A DNA stretch of 50,740 bases from Acidobacteriota bacterium (lineage in GTDB: Bacteria > Acidobacteriota > Blastocatellia > Chloracidobacteriales > Chloracidobacteriaceae). The notes beneath the pieces were generated by a model. It ran no database searches, had not been told where the DNA came from, and worked only from the letters and a program-made list of their open reading frames with translations. Where the stretch lies: the NCBI GenBank assembly GCA_016208495.1, contig JACQXX010000113.1, positions 1 through 50,740 on the forward strand, read 5' to 3'. Every line of letters starts with the position of its first letter. Position 1 is the first letter of the stretch. Positions 16,140 through 25,571 of the stretch are shown here, piece after piece. The position numbers and the translations under genes are program-made.

Positions 16140-16197
16140 ACTCAATGAAAAAATTGGGTTTCCCCGAACCCTGAACCCTGAACCCTGAACCCTGAAC
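16140..16197 (-). repeat. truncated heptamer-headed element (GGGTTCA), adjacent to or interrupted by the previous element
   Basis: On the minus strand four GGGTTC-type units (16196-16166) are followed by GGGGAAACCCAATTTTTTCA, resembling the start of the tail at 34358. The tail stops where the element at 16138 begins. The head is 4 bases from the stop codon of the next gene. Confidence 0.6.
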
Positions 16198-16201
16198 ACA
16201 A

Positions 16202-18505
16202 TCACTCAACCTGAAAACTAAAGACATTGGACAGTTGCCCGCCCGTGCCTTTGATCTGAATTGTGTTGGCTCCTTTGCGAAGACTCAACTTTTTCCTCCC
16301 GCCTTTTGCCGTAACCTGATTTTCAGTTGACCCTGGAAGCAACAATGATTCGGGGAGTTCGACCCCGTTGACAATCATGATGGGCGTCAGCCCAAACCCA
16401 GCACCTGTCACCGTTAACTTTTTCGGTTGAAAGCTGGCGGCGGTGACTTCAACGGCTGGAACTGTTTCCGTAGTCAACGTGATATCCGCGTTTGAAACAT
16501 CAAAAAAGATATTGCCGACGGCTTCAATTTTGATTCGAGCCTGGGTGGTCTCGACATTGGGCACCGTGATCGGCTCGGTGCCATCATTGGCGGTATTTTC
16601 AGCCAGCACGATTGGGTAGGTCAGCCCGCCATCGGTTGAAAGCCGGACATTGACCAGGGCGCAATTGACCGGGTCGGCAGTTGTCCCCGCGACATTCCAG
16701 GTCACGTTTTGGATGGTCCCAATCTGCCAGCGCAGGGGGACATTGGGTGACGTCACTTCAAAGGGGCCGCTTTTGTTCGTGACATTGACCCGCATGAGAT
16801 TGCTGCTGACGCCGCCAACGGTGCGATTGTCACGAACAGTCACCCGGAAATTGAGGACCCGGTTTGTCGTTGGCAACGATTCCCCAAGTGCCGGTTGATT
16901 TCTCAGAAGATCAGCAAGTTGCGGAAAGGTTCGCGACGGGCTGGTTGTTGGTCGAAAAGATCGAAAGATCGGTCGTTGCCCGTCATCTTCATTGGGCGGC
17001 GAAGCCGGGCCGAGATCGAGTTGCTCCCAGCAATAGGTCAGGGCATCGCCATCAGCATCACTTCCGCTCGCGGTTAAGGTAAACGGTGTTCGGCGTGGAA
17101 TGGTGAAGTTCGACCCGGCATTCACGGTCGGAGGCGTATTTCCGGTTTCGGTCACGCTGGCGCAAGAATTGCTACCGAGTTGGGTTAAAAACTGCTGAAT
17201 TTCCTGAAAACTGTAACTATGGAAGTAATCATCGCTGTTGAGTTGCAGATTTTCTTCGCTACAAATACCGGCATACGCCATAATCGTCGAGCCGCTCCCA
17301 GGTTCATAAGCGGCTGAAGCAGCTCGATTTCCGGAACAACTTCCCGAAGATCCATTAAATGGATGATTTCCACCAAATTGATGCCCAATTTCATGGGCGA
17401 CAAAATCCACGTCAAATACGTCTCCAATCGGCTGACTCAACCCCGACAGGCCCCGTGCTTTGCGGCCACTGGCACAGACTGAATTCAAGGCCGCGACACC
17501 GCCGCCGCCAGTGGTAAACACGTGACCCACGTCATAGTTGGCTTCACCAATGACCCGATCCAGATTGGTTTGATTTTCGTCCAACACCCTGGTTGAACTC
17601 CCCCCGCTGTATGGATCCGTTGCCGGGTCGGTGTAGATAATCGCCGTTTCCTGGGGAATCAACATCAGGCGGACGGCCAGTTCCCGGCTGTAAATCCCAT
17701 TGATGCGATTGACCGTGGTGGTCATCGCCGCCAGTCCGGCTTCGACCGTTCCACCATGAAACCGGGTGTATTCACCCGTTGCTCCCAGCGCCAGCCGGAA
17801 GGTTCGAAGCTGCCGTCCAACCGTCAGGCTTCCTGATTGCCTTGGTTCAACCGTTTTGAGTTCAGCACCTTGATTTGGAAGTACCACTGAGGCGTCTTTT
17901 TCGACGGCCTCGCACTGCGGAGCGTCTCCAATCCGTTGTAGATCGCGCGAATAATAACTCACATATGTTTCAGCATTTCCGTCCCCTTCTGGATCTATCA
18001 CCACTCGATTTCCAGCCGACCAGACCATGGCGTGAAATCCCTTTGACGTCCAATCAAAGCGAACCATCGCGGTTGGATCATCAATCCCCTGCCCATGATA
18101 GGTTTTAAATTCTGGGAACTGCGCCGCGAGTTCCGGGGCAAAAATCGGAGACTCTTCAATTTGGAACCGTTCAAACCTGCCATCCGGCATCGGCAACGTC
18201 ATCACGGTCTGCCGTTGCCGCGCTGGCGCTGAAAATTCCATCGGAGCGGAAGCCATCAGTCTGGCAAACACGGTCCGATTCAAAGCGCAATGATGTATTT
18301 GAGCTGTTGAAGCAAGACGAGTCGAAACCCATCGGCGAACCTGGCCGGGTTCAACCGTTTGCCATACTCCATCAAGTGAACTCACATTTTGTTGAACCCT
18401 GGGCTTTAAGTCACTGGCACTGGCAACCGGGGCACGTTGCATCCATATTCCACAGCCAGCCAACACAAACCCAACTACAACCAACCAGACCATTTTTATT
18501 TGCAT
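16202..18505 (-). CDS. M12B/reprolysin-like zinc metallopeptidase, lipoprotein
   Basis: About 767 aa. It starts MQIKMVWLVVVGFVLAGC, a lipoprotein signal with lipobox LAGC (Cys18). The zinc motif HEIGHQFGGNH (H371 onward) is the HExxHxxGxxH signature of metzincins. The region before it (ATGEYTRFHGG...) matches reprolysin-like M12B catalytic domains. The C-terminal third contains Ig/PKD-like domains (TPPTVNAGSNFTIPRRTPFTLTASGSDADGD) and a final IPT-like strand-rich domain. It is likely cell-surface anchored and degrades external protein. AAGGAG lies 8 bases before the ATG at 18505; the longer frame to 18529 lacks a site. The stop is 4 bases from a heptamer array. Confidence 0.92.
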   Translation of the reverse strand: MQIKMVWLVVVGFVLAGCGIWMQRAPVASASDLKPRVQQNVSSLDGVWQTVEPGQVRRWVSTRLASTAQIHHCALNRTVFARLMASAPMEFSAPARQRQTVMTLPMPDGRFERFQIEESPIFAPELAAQFPEFKTYHGQGIDDPTAMVRFDWTSKGFHAMVWSAGNRVVIDPEGDGNAETYVSYYSRDLQRIGDAPQCEAVEKDASVVLPNQGAELKTVEPRQSGSLTVGRQLRTFRLALGATGEYTRFHGGTVEAGLAAMTTTVNRINGIYSRELAVRLMLIPQETAIIYTDPATDPYSGGSSTRVLDENQTNLDRVIGEANYDVGHVFTTGGGGVAALNSVCASGRKARGLSGLSQPIGDVFDVDFVAHEIGHQFGGNHPFNGSSGSCSGNRAASAAYEPGSGSTIMAYAGICSEENLQLNSDDYFHSYSFQEIQQFLTQLGSNSCASVTETGNTPPTVNAGSNFTIPRRTPFTLTASGSDADGDALTYCWEQLDLGPASPPNEDDGQRPIFRSFRPTTSPSRTFPQLADLLRNQPALGESLPTTNRVLNFRVTVRDNRTVGGVSSNLMRVNVTNKSGPFEVTSPNVPLRWQIGTIQNVTWNVAGTTADPVNCALVNVRLSTDGGLTYPIVLAENTANDGTEPITVPNVETTQARIKIEAVGNIFFDVSNADITLTTETVPAVEVTAASFQPKKLTVTGAGFGLTPIMIVNGVELPESLLLPGSTENQVTAKGGRKKLSLRKGANTIQIKGTGGQLSNVFSFQVE

Positions 18506-18525
18506 TCCGCTATCTCCTTGTACGT

Positions 18526-19410
18526 TCAAAGGTTATCGGGGTCTACGCCAAGCTCGCGCAGCCGGGCGGCCAGTTGCTCAGCCCGGAGTAACGCTGCTTC
18601 TTTTTCGCTTCGTTCCTGTTCAATGAGTTGCAATGCCTGCTCTTTTTCAGAGTGTTCGGCTTCAGCTCGTTGACGTTCGGTTTCAGCTCGTTGATGTTCG
18701 GTTTCCGCTCGTTGACGTTCGGCCTCGGCCCGTTGATGTTCAGTTTCGGCTCGTTGATGTTCGGTTTCCGCTCGTTGACGTTCGGCTTCGGCTCGTTGAC
18801 GTTCGGCTTCGGCTCGCTCTTTCCCTGTCGGAATGACATTCCTTTCCAAATCAAACCAGCGCAGCCACGAATTTTGCTTGCCTTCAAACTCACCCTCCCA
18901 TAAATCCAGTTTCAGTCCAATCGGTGACAGTTCACGCGAGTCCATCTTTTCGTAGCGGCCACTCCGGAGGGTATACACGGCCAAAACATCGCCCTTGAGA
19001 AATTTCATCGGATCAAAAATGGCATAGAAAACGACGCCGATGGTGGCATATCGGGTAAACTTGAGGCCCGCTTCTTCGCCAACTCGATTTGAGACGATTT
19101 CAATCACTACCTCAGGGGATTTGCCGAATTCCCAGGTGAAATAGGACCGATGTTCTTTTTGCCACCAGTCATCCGCCACCTGGACATCCAGGCTTAAAAA
19201 CATGTCTGGAACAATCGGAGGCAGGTGAACTGAATTAAAAATGCCAACATTGGCGGCGGCCAGGAAAGGCCCACCACCTGGGCGCTGCCATGAACTGTAG
19301 AGTGGCTCGGTGAGCAGGCGTTGTTGTTTTTCAGAAGGCAGATTATCCACAGGCGTGTCATCCTCGGTAATGATATCTTCAATGTTGAGTGTAACTACTG
19401 ATTCAGTCAT
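18526..19410 (-). CDS. Uma2-family (DUF820) putative endonuclease with coiled-coil tail
   Basis: 294 aa. The N-terminal 190 residues carry the Uma2 fold: PPIVPDMFLS, then PEVVIEIVS, then a conserved YATIGVVFYAIFDP, in the order expected of this PD-(D/E)XK-like family. Uma2 proteins are abundant in cyanobacteria and acidobacteria, and their cellular role is poorly known. Residues about 200-275 form a long coiled coil made of 7-residue repeats (ERQRAEA/EHQRAET), encoded by 21-bp DNA repeats. AGAGG precedes the ATG at 19410. The stop is 20 bases upstream of the peptidase start, so the two genes may be co-transcribed. No defence gene lies nearby. Confidence 0.88.
   Translation of the reverse strand: MTESVVTLNIEDIITEDDTPVDNLPSEKQQRLLTEPLYSSWQRPGGGPFLAAANVGIFNSVHLPPIVPDMFLSLDVQVADDWWQKEHRSYFTWEFGKSPEVVIEIVSNRVGEEAGLKFTRYATIGVVFYAIFDPMKFLKGDVLAVYTLRSGRYEKMDSRELSPIGLKLDLWEGEFEGKQNSWLRWFDLERNVIPTGKERAEAERQRAEAERQRAETEHQRAETEHQRAEAERQRAETEHQRAETERQRAEAEHSEKEQALQLIEQERSEKEAALLRAEQLAARLRELGVDPDNL
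18650..18820 (-). repeat. 21-bp tandem repeats in the Uma2 gene
   Basis: About eight 21-bp units, each encoding one heptad E-R/H-Q-R-A-E-A/T. Third-position and His/Arg differences between units show that they are not recent identical copies. Confidence 0.85.
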
Positions 19411-19645
19411 ACAACCTCTATCGGTGAAAGACGCTTTTGGGTTCGAGACAATACAGCGTCAGGTCAACAGGGTTTGGAAGTCAAATGGGTTGAGATTGGT
19501 TGAACTGGCAGTATAGCACTGGCATCAACCTGAAAGCCAAATCACACCAAACCAAAGAGATACTCAGGGCAGTCAAAAAGTTTGAGAAAGAAGCCGGGAG
19601 TTGGCGGCTTGTCAATTTTCCAGCTTCATTGGTAAAGTGCGGAAT

Positions 19646-20455
19646 ATGCAGACAGAAACTTCAATCGAAAAATACCAGATTGCGAAAGAGCCGTTCTACC
19701 TTCCCGTTGGGAATGAAATCGAACTCTTTCGTGCGGCCTATCAGTCAAAACTTCCGGTGATGCTCAAGGGCCCAACCGGATGCGGGAAAACCCGGTTCGT
19801 CGAGCATATGGCGTGGCGATTGAGCCGTCCGCTGGTGACGGTTGCCTGCCATGAGGATTTATCGGCCACGGATCTGGTTGGCCGCTACCTGCTCGAAGGC
19901 GACCAGACCGTCTGGCACGATGGCCCACTCACGACAGCAGTCAGACACGGTGCGATTTGCTATCTGGACGAAGTCGTCGAAGCCCGCAAAGACACGCTGG
20001 TTCTGATCCACCCCTTGAGCGATGACCGACGCATCCTCCCCATCGAAAAACGCGGTGTAATTTTGAGCGCCCCGGATAATTTTCTGCTCGTGATATCCTA
20101 CAACCCCGGCTATCAGAGTGTGTTAAAAGACCTCAAACAATCAACCCGCCAGCGGTTTATCAGCATTGAATTTGATTATCCGCCAGCCAAAATCGAAGCG
20201 GAAATTGTAGCCAGGGAAAGCGGTGTTGATCAGGAAACTGCCCAGGATCTGGTCAAAATCGGTGAAAAAGTGCGCAACCTGAAAGGTCACGGCCTGGAAG
20301 AAGGCGTCTCAACCCGACTGCTGGTCTATGCCGGGCAACTGATCAAACAAGGCATTTCTCCGGTCACCGCCTGTGAAGTCTCTATCGTCAACCCGATTAC
20401 CGACGATAGCCAGCTCCAGCGCAGCATCCGGGAAATTGTGACGACGGTTCTGTAA
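19646..20455 (+). CDS. AAA+ ATPase of the CbbQ/NirQ/NorQ family
   Basis: 269 aa. Walker A GPTGCGKT (42-49), an acidic Walker B (CYLDEV) and a CbbQ_C-type C-terminal domain ([27 protein letters not shown]). Family members are MoxR-like chaperone ATPases that work with a vWA protein to activate Rubisco or nitric oxide reductase. A vWA gene lies 310 bases downstream, but it is YfbK-like, not CbbO/NorD. A quinol NO reductase is encoded about 28 kb away in this window, which gives a possible but untested target. I chose the ATG at 19646 because the protein then begins like family members. A terminator follows the stop, so the gene may be monocistronic. The gap 19411-19645 shows nothing recognisable. 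Confidence 0.9.
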   Translation: MQTETSIEKYQIAKEPFYLPVGNEIELFRAAYQSKLPVMLKGPTGCGKTRFVEHMAWRLSRPLVTVACHEDLSATDLVGRYLLEGDQTVWHDGPLTTAVRHGAICYLDEVVEARKDTLVLIHPLSDDRRILPIEKRGVILSAPDNFLLVISYNPGYQSVLKDLKQSTRQRFISIEFDYPPAKIEAEIVARESGVDQETAQDLVKIGEKVRNLKGHGLEEGVSTRLLVYAGQLIKQGISPVTACEVSIVNPITDDSQLQRSIREIVTTVL

Positions 20456-20485
20456 TATCGCCCCCTCCTGTACCCCATTTTGTGT

Positions 20486-20523
20486 AAGTGGAAGTTGACG
20501 ATTCGTGTCACTTCCACTTTTAT
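20486..20523 (+). terminator. rho-independent terminator after the CbbQ/NorQ gene
   Basis: AAGTGGAAGT (20486-20495) pairs with ACTTCCACTT (20510-20519), with partial extension of the stem inward (TGAC/GTC) around a short loop, followed by TTTTAT. The rest of the gap 20524-20765 shows no recognised element. Confidence 0.8.
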
Positions 20524-20765
20524 GGTCGCCACCTGCCTGCCGTATCTTGCTGATTCTAAATATTGCCACTCTCTGGCACAGGGTTTGTTTGTAATATCTG
20601 CAACCGCATTCGAAAATATATTCAGGTGCAGAAAATATTAAAAGTTCAGTGTCGAGCATCGGCCAGGCCGAGGGATTTCACCCCGAAACAATTTTCTATT
20701 ACGTCGCGTGTACCGTGCTTTTACACCCCGCATGAATCAATCCCCTTTCAGGAGTCCATCATTGT

Positions 20766-22340
20766 ATGGCGAAAAAAATCGTGTGGTGTGTCATTGTTGT
20801 ATCAGTTGCGGGAATTCTTTTCCTGATTGCCAAACCCAACCTGCTTTCCAGACGCCGTCAAACCCAATCAACCACCTACCCGGCCAATGCCCAATATGCC
20901 GACATTCAGGCTGGCTTCCTGGACAACACCGTCACGGGACCAATGCCACCGATGTATGTCCAGGAAGTATCTCCTCAACCAGAAGCTTCAAATACTGAGC
21001 ATTACACCGATTATGGTATCAACCAGATGGTGGATACCCACCAGGATCAGTTGTCAACGTTTGCCATTGATGTTGATACAGCGTCGTACACCATTGCCCG
21101 GCGTAAACTGAACGAAGGGCAGCTTCCTCCGCCGGAATCGGTTCGGGTCGAAGAGTTTATCAACTATTTTTCTTACAATTATCCACAACCCGAGACTGAG
21201 CATCCGTTCTCACTCACCCTCGAAGCGGCCCACTCTCCGTTCAACCCCAAACGACATTTGATGAGAGTTGGCATTCAGGGCAAAACCATTCCAGTTGCCC
21301 AACGGCCCGAAGCCCATCTGACATTTCTGGTTGATACCAGTGGTTCCATGCAGTCAGACGATAAGCTGGGGTTGGTGAAACAAAGCCTGCACATTCTGGT
21401 GCAACATCTGAAACTGGGCGATATCGTGGCGCTGACAACCTATGCCGGAGGAGTGGCAACGGTGCTGACGCCGACAGGTATCGAGCACAAAGACACCATT
21501 TTGCAGGCCATAGACCAGCTTCAGGCAGGTGGATCAACAGCCATGGCGTCCGGGATTGATCTGGCCTATCGGCAGGCCCACGCCAGTTTCAAACCCAAAG
21601 CGATCAACCGAATCATCATTTGTTCGGATGGTGACGCCAATGTCGGCAATACCAGCCCGGACGCAATCCTCGACACCATCGCCGGCTATGTGCAGGAAGG
21701 CATCACCGTGAGTGCGATTGGGTTTGGCATGGGGAACTATAAAGACACAATGATGGAACGCTTTGCCAACAAAGGAAATGGCAATTACTATTACATTGAT
21801 AACCGGCGGCAGGCAGAGCGCGTATTTGGCGAACAACTCACCAGCACGCTTCAGGTCATTGCCAAAGATGTCAAAATCCAGGTCGAATTTAACCCCAATG
21901 TCGTCTCCCGCTACCGGTTGATTGGATATGAAAACCGGAATGTCGCCGACCAGGATTTTCGAAATGACCAGGTTGACGGTGGTGAAATCGGAGCCGGTCA
22001 TCAGGTAACAGCCCTGTATGAACTCGAACTCACACAGCACCCAACCGGGCGGCTGGCCAGCGTTCATCTCCGGTACAAACAACCGGATGGTGCAGTTGCA
22101 ACTGAGGTGTCAGCCGAGTATCAAGCCGAACGGATAATGCCTGATGTCCGTCTGGCCTCTGAAGATTTTCGGTTTGCCATCGCGGTGGCCGGGTTTGGCG
22201 AAATCCTTCGCAAAAGCGCCGAAGCCACATCCTGGTCGCCTGAAACAATCGCCTGGCTCGCTCAGGAAACAAGCCCGGTTTACAACACTGAACGGCAGGA
22301 ATTTCTCTCGCTGGTGACCAAAGCTCAGGAAATTGACTGA
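20766..22340 (+). CDS. YfbK-like von Willebrand factor type A protein
   Basis: 524 aa. A signal anchor (VWCVIVVSVAGILFLIA, residues 6-22) points to the periplasmic side. Next comes the vWF_A N-terminal domain (STFAIDVDTASYTIARRKL...VRVEEFINYF, about 97-175). The vWA domain follows, with MIDAS motif DTSGS (190-194) and Thr/Asp partners (GGSTAM, CSDGDAN). A DUF3520-like C-terminal domain follows (PNVVSRYRLIGYENR). This is the complete YfbK architecture. The protein is likely an envelope metal-dependent adhesion or scaffold protein; function is not established. AGGAG lies 11 bases before the ATG. The stop is 4 bases from the end of the convergent transporter gene. Confidence 0.9.
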   Translation: MAKKIVWCVIVVSVAGILFLIAKPNLLSRRRQTQSTTYPANAQYADIQAGFLDNTVTGPMPPMYVQEVSPQPEASNTEHYTDYGINQMVDTHQDQLSTFAIDVDTASYTIARRKLNEGQLPPPESVRVEEFINYFSYNYPQPETEHPFSLTLEAAHSPFNPKRHLMRVGIQGKTIPVAQRPEAHLTFLVDTSGSMQSDDKLGLVKQSLHILVQHLKLGDIVALTTYAGGVATVLTPTGIEHKDTILQAIDQLQAGGSTAMASGIDLAYRQAHASFKPKAINRIIICSDGDANVGNTSPDAILDTIAGYVQEGITVSAIGFGMGNYKDTMMERFANKGNGNYYYIDNRRQAERVFGEQLTSTLQVIAKDVKIQVEFNPNVVSRYRLIGYENRNVADQDFRNDQVDGGEIGAGHQVTALYELELTQHPTGRLASVHLRYKQPDGAVATEVSAEYQAERIMPDVRLASEDFRFAIAVAGFGEILRKSAEATSWSPETIAWLAQETSPVYNTERQEFLSLVTKAQEID

Positions 22341-22344
22341 ACTG

Positions 22345-23766
22345 CTATTCACCTTCATATCGCTGGTTTCGTGGAATCAGAAGGCTGCTTCTGCTTCTAC
22401 CAGTCCGAGAATGGGGTGAACGATCAAAAATGGGCTTAGTTTCGGCTGTCATGTGCTGGAAACTGTGTTCCGTGTATCGAATCAGGAAAAACCACGCCAT
22501 CACCACCGCCAGACAGACCAGCGACAACCACCGCACATTCTCCAGACTCAGGTACCAGGAAGCTCCCAGGTTCACCACCACCGCCAGCACTTTGGAAAAT
22601 CGTTGAATCGACATGTCAATGATGGCTTTGGCTTTGTATTTTGTACAGCGGCTGGTTGGAACATACAGGAGTTCCCGGGCGGATTGGTTCACCGAATAAC
22701 TCAGGGAGTTGTCTGAAACCGAGAGGACGGTGACAAATAACAGGTTGGCAAAAATCAAATACCCCGCCGAACCAAGAAAAATGGCCATCGGCAGAATCAG
22801 AAGCGCCGTGCCCACTCCAAATTTCCGCATGACATAACTGGTCACAACCAGTTGGGCCACAACCGAAACCATCCCCTGAATCACCGCCACCTGGCTGAAA
22901 TAAGCTGTTTTCTCCATCGAACCAGGCACCATGGCTTCCACGGTCACACTCAATTGAAAATCAATAATGCTGGAAACCAGTTCATAGAGAATGACCATTC
23001 CGGCAATCGAGAGCAGATATTTTGACTCCAGCAGCAGTTTGATGCCCTCGTCAAACGATGAACATTCAGGGTGAGCCGGCACGCCAATTACGGAAGGGTG
23101 ATCAATCTCCACCTGTCGATTCACCCACCAGACAATAAGGGAAATGAGAATCATGGGCACCAGACAGGCCAGCAAAATGGTATCCCGGCCCATGGTTTTC
23201 ACCGTCGTGGCGACAAAGAAGGCGCCGAACAACCCTCCGGCAACGCCTCCCAGTCCAATCACCCCGTAGAGCCGTTTTGCCTCCCCAGTCGTGACAATAT
23301 CGCTCAGAAAGGCCCAAAAGAGCATGACCATGACCGTGTTGAACATATCCCCAAACACATAAAACGTCCAAATCACAGGAGCACTCGGCTGGTCCAGCAG
23401 GACGGAGAACGCCAAAAATCCCAACCCGAACAAGGTGCAAAAGATGGAGATGATTTGTTGCCGGGAAAAATTCCGCACCAGCCAGGTAACGAACACCGCC
23501 AGGGCATAAGCCGCCGCCACGTTCGTGATTTTCGCCAACTGCTCCGTCTGTGCCCCGCCGAGGTGCCAGCCAAAATGGTCAAAGGGATTTTGTTTATAGT
23601 AATCAATAAAGAGGCCGCGTTTCATGGGTTTCAGCGCCCAAAACGTGGCAATCACCGAAAAAAAGAACAAAGACATCGGGAGGACCTTTGCCCACTCACC
23701 CGCCCGAATGTCAAAAATCGGCTGAAGAACATTGCCTTCCGACTTGCACGGGGCAGCTTCGATCAC
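22345..23766 (-). CDS. ATP/ADP-carrier-like (Npt/Tlc family) membrane transporter
   Basis: About 473 aa with roughly 12 membrane segments. The start (RAGEWAKVLPMSLFFFSVIATFWALKPMKRGLF) and the following helices resemble the Npt1/Npt2 nucleotide-transporter (Tlc) branch of the major facilitator superfamily. In chlamydiae and rickettsiae these exchange ATP for ADP. Free-living relatives are common and their substrate is unknown, so nucleotide transport is only a family label here. I chose GTG at 23766 because GAGAGGAG stands 6 bases upstream. A longer frame to 23868 adds an N-terminus read from a GCATAAG-type repeat and is unlikely to be real. Convergent with the vWA gene. Confidence 0.8.
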   Translation of the reverse strand: MIEAAPCKSEGNVLQPIFDIRAGEWAKVLPMSLFFFSVIATFWALKPMKRGLFIDYYKQNPFDHFGWHLGGAQTEQLAKITNVAAAYALAVFVTWLVRNFSRQQIISIFCTLFGLGFLAFSVLLDQPSAPVIWTFYVFGDMFNTVMVMLFWAFLSDIVTTGEAKRLYGVIGLGGVAGGLFGAFFVATTVKTMGRDTILLACLVPMILISLIVWWVNRQVEIDHPSVIGVPAHPECSSFDEGIKLLLESKYLLSIAGMVILYELVSSIIDFQLSVTVEAMVPGSMEKTAYFSQVAVIQGMVSVVAQLVVTSYVMRKFGVGTALLILPMAIFLGSAGYLIFANLLFVTVLSVSDNSLSYSVNQSARELLYVPTSRCTKYKAKAIIDMSIQRFSKVLAVVVNLGASWYLSLENVRWLSLVCLAVVMAWFFLIRYTEHSFQHMTAETKPIFDRSPHSRTGRSRSSLLIPRNQRYEGE

Positions 23767-23831
23767 GGTTTTCTCCTCTCTTGATGGTGGTTGCTGGTGA
23801 AACGAGGATGGCAACCACAGACGAGTCTCAG

Positions 23832-23852
23832 GCATAAGCGCCAGGATAAGGA
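23832..23852 (+). repeat. GCATAAGCGCCAGGATAAG-type repeat, copy 2
   Basis: An exact GCATAAGCGCCAGGATAAG, then GA. It lies just upstream of the transporter gene and supplies an in-frame ATG that could mislead start prediction. Confidence 0.85.
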
Positions 23853-23950
23853 ACGGTGTGTGTGACAAGGAGATGGGGAGATACGGAGATCATCCCATCG
23901 AGATTGGGAGCGTGAATGACCTCCGGTTGGGAGCGGGGACTGTTTTTTCT

Positions 23951-24033
23951 CCTTGTTCCCTTGTCACCTTGTCATCCTGTCACCTTGTCATCTTGTCATC
24001 CTGTCACCTTGTCATCCTGTCACCTTGTCACCT
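23951..24033 (+). repeat. 8-bp tandem array (CTTGTCAC/CTTGTCAT/CCTGTCAC)
   Basis: About ten 8-bp units with pyrimidine variation. Unlike the other arrays its period is 8. Its right end encodes the last residues and stop (VTR then TGA) of the next gene on the minus strand. Confidence 0.9.
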
Positions 24034-25441
24034 GCCGTTTTGGTTTCCACAAAGACCGAAGGTAAGAGTTCACAATCAGGTCGCGCCGCCGGCAGAGGGT
24101 TTCAAAAACATAGTCGGCATCAGCGGAGCGGCGGTACTCGCCCATTTCAACCACGGCCCGAATTTGTTCATCCGAAAAGGATTCGACGATGTGGGCGGCC
24201 CAGATGGCATCGGCCAAAGTCATGTTTTCAAATGCCACCAGGGGAAAATTCGGCTTCCATTTGCGCGGATTGAAAAACCGGGCGCCATAGCGGCCCACCT
24301 GCGGTGAAAAATCGGGTTCCCGCTCCGGGTTGAGCCAGGGACGTTCATAAATTCCCAATGTGACCAGTGATTTGACCGCTTCCTTGCCATCCACTTGATA
24401 TTCGTAGCCGACAATCGGAACATTCGGAAAAACCGAGTCGCTGCCCAAAGTCGAACCAAAATCAATCAGGTAGTGGCGGATAAAGTTTCGTCCGCCTTCC
24501 GAAACATACATATCAAGGGTGTTGCCAGCCCGGATGTCGTTGTGTTCCAGCCAGGCGGCAAACACCCGCAGCCCCCGCAGGTCGCGCCGATGTTCGTGTG
24601 GAATGAGGTCGTTTGGGTCGTCGGGACGAGTGCCGTGGAAAAAGAACCCACCTTTTGGCTTGCCGGTCAGCAACTTGCTCGCCACACACCGATACACTCC
24701 ATCTTCCTGGCGATGGACTTTGGCCAGTATGTGATCGAGGTCGGCCTCAGTCATTGCCTGTTTCTTCCCCAGTTCGTCGGTGTAGGTGGCTTTTTCGGAG
24801 ATTTTCAATCGGCTCCGGTCGAGCCGGAAGAGATAATTTTCCGGCACGTTGTAGCCAATCGCATACAAGAGTTTGGTGGAAATGACCTCTGCCGCCGTGG
24901 CCAGTTCGGGATGGTTGATGGGATCAAATTTCAGGATGTAAGTCACTCCGGCGCTGTCCCGAATCCAAAATCCGGGCGTAATCCCAATGGATTTTGCTTT
25001 CATGACCGTCAACTCTCCGGCCACTGGTCCGCTGCCGGTGTTTGGTCCCTGTTTGAGGGCCGCCAGCGACATCCGGCCTTGCTGTCCGTTGCGATTGGTA
25101 AACCAGGATGAGTCGGGAACTTCGCCCACTGAATTGACATTGTACGCTGGTTTTGGCCGACGCCGGATGGCCCGTAGCGTGCGCGGAAAGTCAAATGCCT
25201 GCTTGACGTTTTGAAAGAACGTGTTGTTGGCAAAGTCATAGAGGTAGCCGGTTTCCACCACTTTCGGCTCGGGAATGTTTTCCATGTCGAAATCTAGCCA
25301 GATGGGTGGTACTTCCGGCGTTTGCGGTTGCTGGGCGGCGAGCGGCAAGGCCGTCACCATCAGCAGCCAGATTCCAATCAATCCCCAAACCAGTGTGTGC
25401 CGCCATACCTTTTTCATACTCAGGTTCTCAGTTACGTTCAT
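24020..25441 (-). CDS. exported protein-kinase-like protein
   Basis: About 473 aa. A signal peptide (KKVWRHTLVWGLIGIWLLMVTALPLAAQ) directs export. The core shows kinase-fold landmarks in the right order: Lys171 in TYILKFDP (strand 3), Glu185 in ATAAEVIS (helix C), the catalytic loop HNDIRAGN (300-307, matching H-x-D-x4-N), and DFG (327-329) in YLIDFGSTLG. This is seen in the sequence; kinase activity is inference. The nearest analogies are HipA/Fam20C/CotH-like atypical kinases acting outside the cytoplasm. AAGAGGA lies before the ATG at 25441. The gene follows an Omp85 barrel gene on the same strand (gap 130 bases), so the two products may work together in the envelope. Known substrate: none. 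Confidence 0.75.
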   Translation of the reverse strand: MNVTENLSMKKVWRHTLVWGLIGIWLLMVTALPLAAQQPQTPEVPPIWLDFDMENIPEPKVVETGYLYDFANNTFFQNVKQAFDFPRTLRAIRRRPKPAYNVNSVGEVPDSSWFTNRNGQQGRMSLAALKQGPNTGSGPVAGELTVMKAKSIGITPGFWIRDSAGVTYILKFDPINHPELATAAEVISTKLLYAIGYNVPENYLFRLDRSRLKISEKATYTDELGKKQAMTEADLDHILAKVHRQEDGVYRCVASKLLTGKPKGGFFFHGTRPDDPNDLIPHEHRRDLRGLRVFAAWLEHNDIRAGNTLDMYVSEGGRNFIRHYLIDFGSTLGSDSVFPNVPIVGYEYQVDGKEAVKSLVTLGIYERPWLNPEREPDFSPQVGRYGARFFNPRKWKPNFPLVAFENMTLADAIWAAHIVESFSDEQIRAVVEMGEYRRSADADYVFETLCRRRDLIVNSYLRSLWKPKRQVTR

Positions 25442-25571
25442 TATAAATATCCTCTTGATCAAACTATTTTGGAGTGAAGTCCTTGCATTATGGAAAGGCT
25501 AAAATATTGGAAATATTGTATTTCCCTCATCTCTTAGCCCGATACCCTCAACCCAAATCGGTATCAAACTC

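Noticed and set aside
18628-18903. Phe/Gly/Ser-repeat ORFs on the plus strand over the Uma2 gene
   Set aside because: They arise from the 21-bp coiled-coil repeats read on the wrong strand.
18526-19410. Uma2 gene as part of a defence island
   Set aside because: No restriction, toxin-antitoxin or other defence genes are adjacent; Uma2 genes are often isolated.
19646-22340. CbbQ/NorQ plus vWA gene as a complete NorQD or CbbQO activation module
   Set aside because: The vWA protein has the YfbK layout with a membrane anchor, not NorD or CbbO, and a terminator separates the genes.
23071-23784. 237-aa His/Gln/Arg-rich ORF antisense to the transporter gene
   Set aside because: Composition is typical of the reverse complement of a membrane protein gene.
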